A DNA stretch of 34,793 bases from Opitutaceae bacterium. Its GTDB lineage: Bacteria > Verrucomicrobiota > Verrucomicrobiia > Opitutales > Opitutaceae. Below are positions 33,706 to 34,793 of the stretch, one piece after another (within the stretch, counting starts at the first letter, position 1; every line of letters starts with the position of its first letter). The DNA is taken from the NCBI GenBank assembly GCA_028281165.1, contig JANQKI010000021.1:1-34793 (forward strand). The letters run 5' to 3'. The notes under the pieces were generated by a model that made no database searches, was not told the DNA's origin, and worked only from the letters and a program-made list of their open reading frames with translations. Position numbers and translations under genes: made by a program.

Positions 33706-34793
33706 ATGGAAATGTCATCTACAGAAACAGAATCCTCGGCTCCCGTTTACGACAAAAGTAATCCCTATGCGGCCACCCTGCTCAAAAAGTTCGATTTGAA
33801 TGGAGAAGGTTCAGCTAAGGAGACCATCCACGCCGAGATTTCGCTGGAAGGCTCTGGCCTCGACTACGAGCCAGGTGATGCGTTGGGTATCTATGCCGAA
33901 AACGCCGCGGATCTGATTGATGCGTTTCTCGATGCGACGGGACTGGATGGAAGAGAAAACGTTGCTTACGAAGATGAATCATCCGTCCCATTTGAAAACG
34001 TTCTCAGAAACAAACTGGATCTCAGGGTTGTGACCAAATTGGTCCTTACCAAGTACGCCAAAATATGTGGCCATGAAGACTTGCTCGAGAAACTCGGCGA
34101 TCGGGAATGGGTTAAGGATTATGCTTGGGGACGTGATTGGATAGATGTTGTTAAGGAGTATGCTCCCAACGGTATGCGGGCGGGCGACTTTTCTCGACTT
34201 TTGAGACCTCTTTCCCCGAGGCTCTATTCTATCGCTTCAAGCCTTAAGGCTCATCCGAACGAAGTACACTTGACTGTCGCTTCGGTTCGCTACGAAGCAT
34301 TTGGTCGGACGAAGAAAGGAGTCTGTTCAACCTTCATTGCCGACATGTGGCAGGTTGGCGAAACGGCACCGGTTTATTTCCATAACAATAAGAACTTCAA
34401 ACTGCCTTTGGATGGGAACGTTCCGACCATTATGGTTGGTCCTGGAACTGGCATTGCTCCGTTCCGAGCTTTCCTGGAGGAAAGAGCTGCTATCGGAGCG
34501 AGTGGCAGAAATTGGCTTTTCTTCGGGGATCAACATGCTGCAACAGATTACCTGTATCAGTCAGACTGGGAGATGTATCAGAAAAGTGGAGTTCTTGATC
34601 GCGTCGATTTGGCTTTCTCTCGCGACCAGGACTTTAAGATCTATGTTCAAGATAGGCTGCGAGAAAATGCAAAAGAGATTTACGATTGGATAGAAAGCGG
34701 AGCGTATTTCTACGTTTGTGGAGATGCGAGTCGCATGGCCAAGGACGTGCATCAAGCATTGCACGACATTGTGGCCGAACAAGGTGGAATGAG
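33706..34793 (+). CDS. Sulfite reductase flavoprotein alpha subunit, short form (partial, 5' end)
   Basis: A 362-codon open frame runs off the right edge. It is a ferredoxin-NADP reductase-like module of the CysJ/P450-reductase type: YEPGDALGIYAEN (FAD-domain entry), LSPRLYSIASSLKAHPNEVHLTVA (RxYS FAD motif), GVCSTF (FAD phosphate loop), IMVGPGTGIAPFRAFLEER (NADPH site), FFGDQ and VCGDASRMAKDVH. The flavodoxin/FMN domain of E. coli CysJ is absent: the frame begins only about 20 residues before the FAD domain, and an in-frame stop (33670-33672) lies shortly upstream. Such short forms are annotated as sulfite reductase subunit alpha and presumably hand electrons to a hemoprotein via another carrier. 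ATG 33706 has no obvious ribosome site; ATG 33712 is an alternative. Confidence 0.88.
   Translation, partial: MEMSSTETESSAPVYDKSNPYAATLLKKFDLNGEGSAKETIHAEISLEGSGLDYEPGDALGIYAENAADLIDAFLDATGLDGRENVAYEDESSVPFENVLRNKLDLRVVTKLVLTKYAKICGHEDLLEKLGDREWVKDYAWGRDWIDVVKEYAPNGMRAGDFSRLLRPLSPRLYSIASSLKAHPNEVHLTVASVRYEAFGRTKKGVCSTFIADMWQVGETAPVYFHNNKNFKLPLDGNVPTIMVGPGTGIAPFRAFLEERAAIGASGRNWLFFGDQHAATDYLYQSDWEMYQKSGVLDRVDLAFSRDQDFKIYVQDRLRENAKEIYDWIESGAYFYVCGDASRMAKDVHQALHDIVAEQGGM

Noticed and set aside
1..34793. CRISPR arrays, tRNA genes, insertion sequences, prophage genes
   Set aside because: No regularly spaced repeats, tRNA cloverleaf or CCA-like ends, transposases, integrases or phage structural genes were seen; a covariance-model and repeat scan would be needed to exclude weak cases.

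Overview
The window looks like a chromosomal segment of a Gram-negative bacterium. My best guess is Verrucomicrobiota, class Opitutae (Pelagicoccus-like). This is inferred from the gene mix: a PPi-type phosphofructokinase, DUF6614, a very small lipoprotein of the SGCVVKKAAKVPVKA type, a 5'-nucleotidase split into two genes, and many genes without a clear Shine-Dalgarno. No rRNA, tRNA, IS element or CRISPR array was recognised.

Layout. (1) 1-2.8 kb: the 3' end of a sugar-nucleotide epimerase, then a divergent pair made of a homocitrate/isopropylmalate-synthase-like DRE-TIM enzyme and a citrate synthase fused to a helix-turn-helix domain. A strong inverted repeat lies between the pair. (2) 2.8-5.6 kb: DUF6614 and GNAT acetyltransferase genes behind what looks like a complete transcription attenuator (leader peptide, antiterminator, terminator), then a TraB/GumN protein and a periplasmic DUF4399 protein. 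(3) 5.6-11.1 kb: a DUF898 membrane protein overlapping an M48 peptidase, a split 5'-nucleotidase in reversed domain order, a small lipoprotein gene and PPi-phosphofructokinase. (4) 11.1-14.6 kb: a minus-strand operon of receiver-histidine kinase, single-domain receiver, small protein and PilB/GspE ATPase. (5) 14.7-18.9 kb: lipoate ligase family, RmlD-like reductase, SixA-like phosphatase, an OleD/3beta-HSD-like reductase and an unrecognised protein.

(6) 19.0-32.7 kb is the most unusual region. A single-module reducing type I polyketide synthase (2091 aa, KS-AT-DH-psiKR-ER-like-KR-ACP, no thioesterase) is followed on the same strand by a methyltransferase resembling PhcB, the Ralstonia 3-hydroxypalmitate methyl ester synthase. 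Next come a membrane hybrid kinase (8-bp overlap), a receiver protein with a degenerate ATPase-like C-terminus (PhcQ-like), and a receiver-kinase-receiver protein (PhcR-like). I read this as a candidate self-contained signal synthesis and sensing system in which a PKS builds the acyl chain, the methyltransferase caps it, and the kinases sense it. A 16-bp perfect palindrome and a two-tier hairpin lie upstream. The PKS/methyltransferase part is visibly more AT-rich than its surroundings.

(7) 32.7 kb to the end: a lipoprotein with a transglutaminase/papain-like motif set, and the 5' part of a short sulfite-reductase flavoprotein lacking the flavodoxin domain.

All calls come from reading the translations. 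No database search was possible, so family assignments rest on motif recognition.
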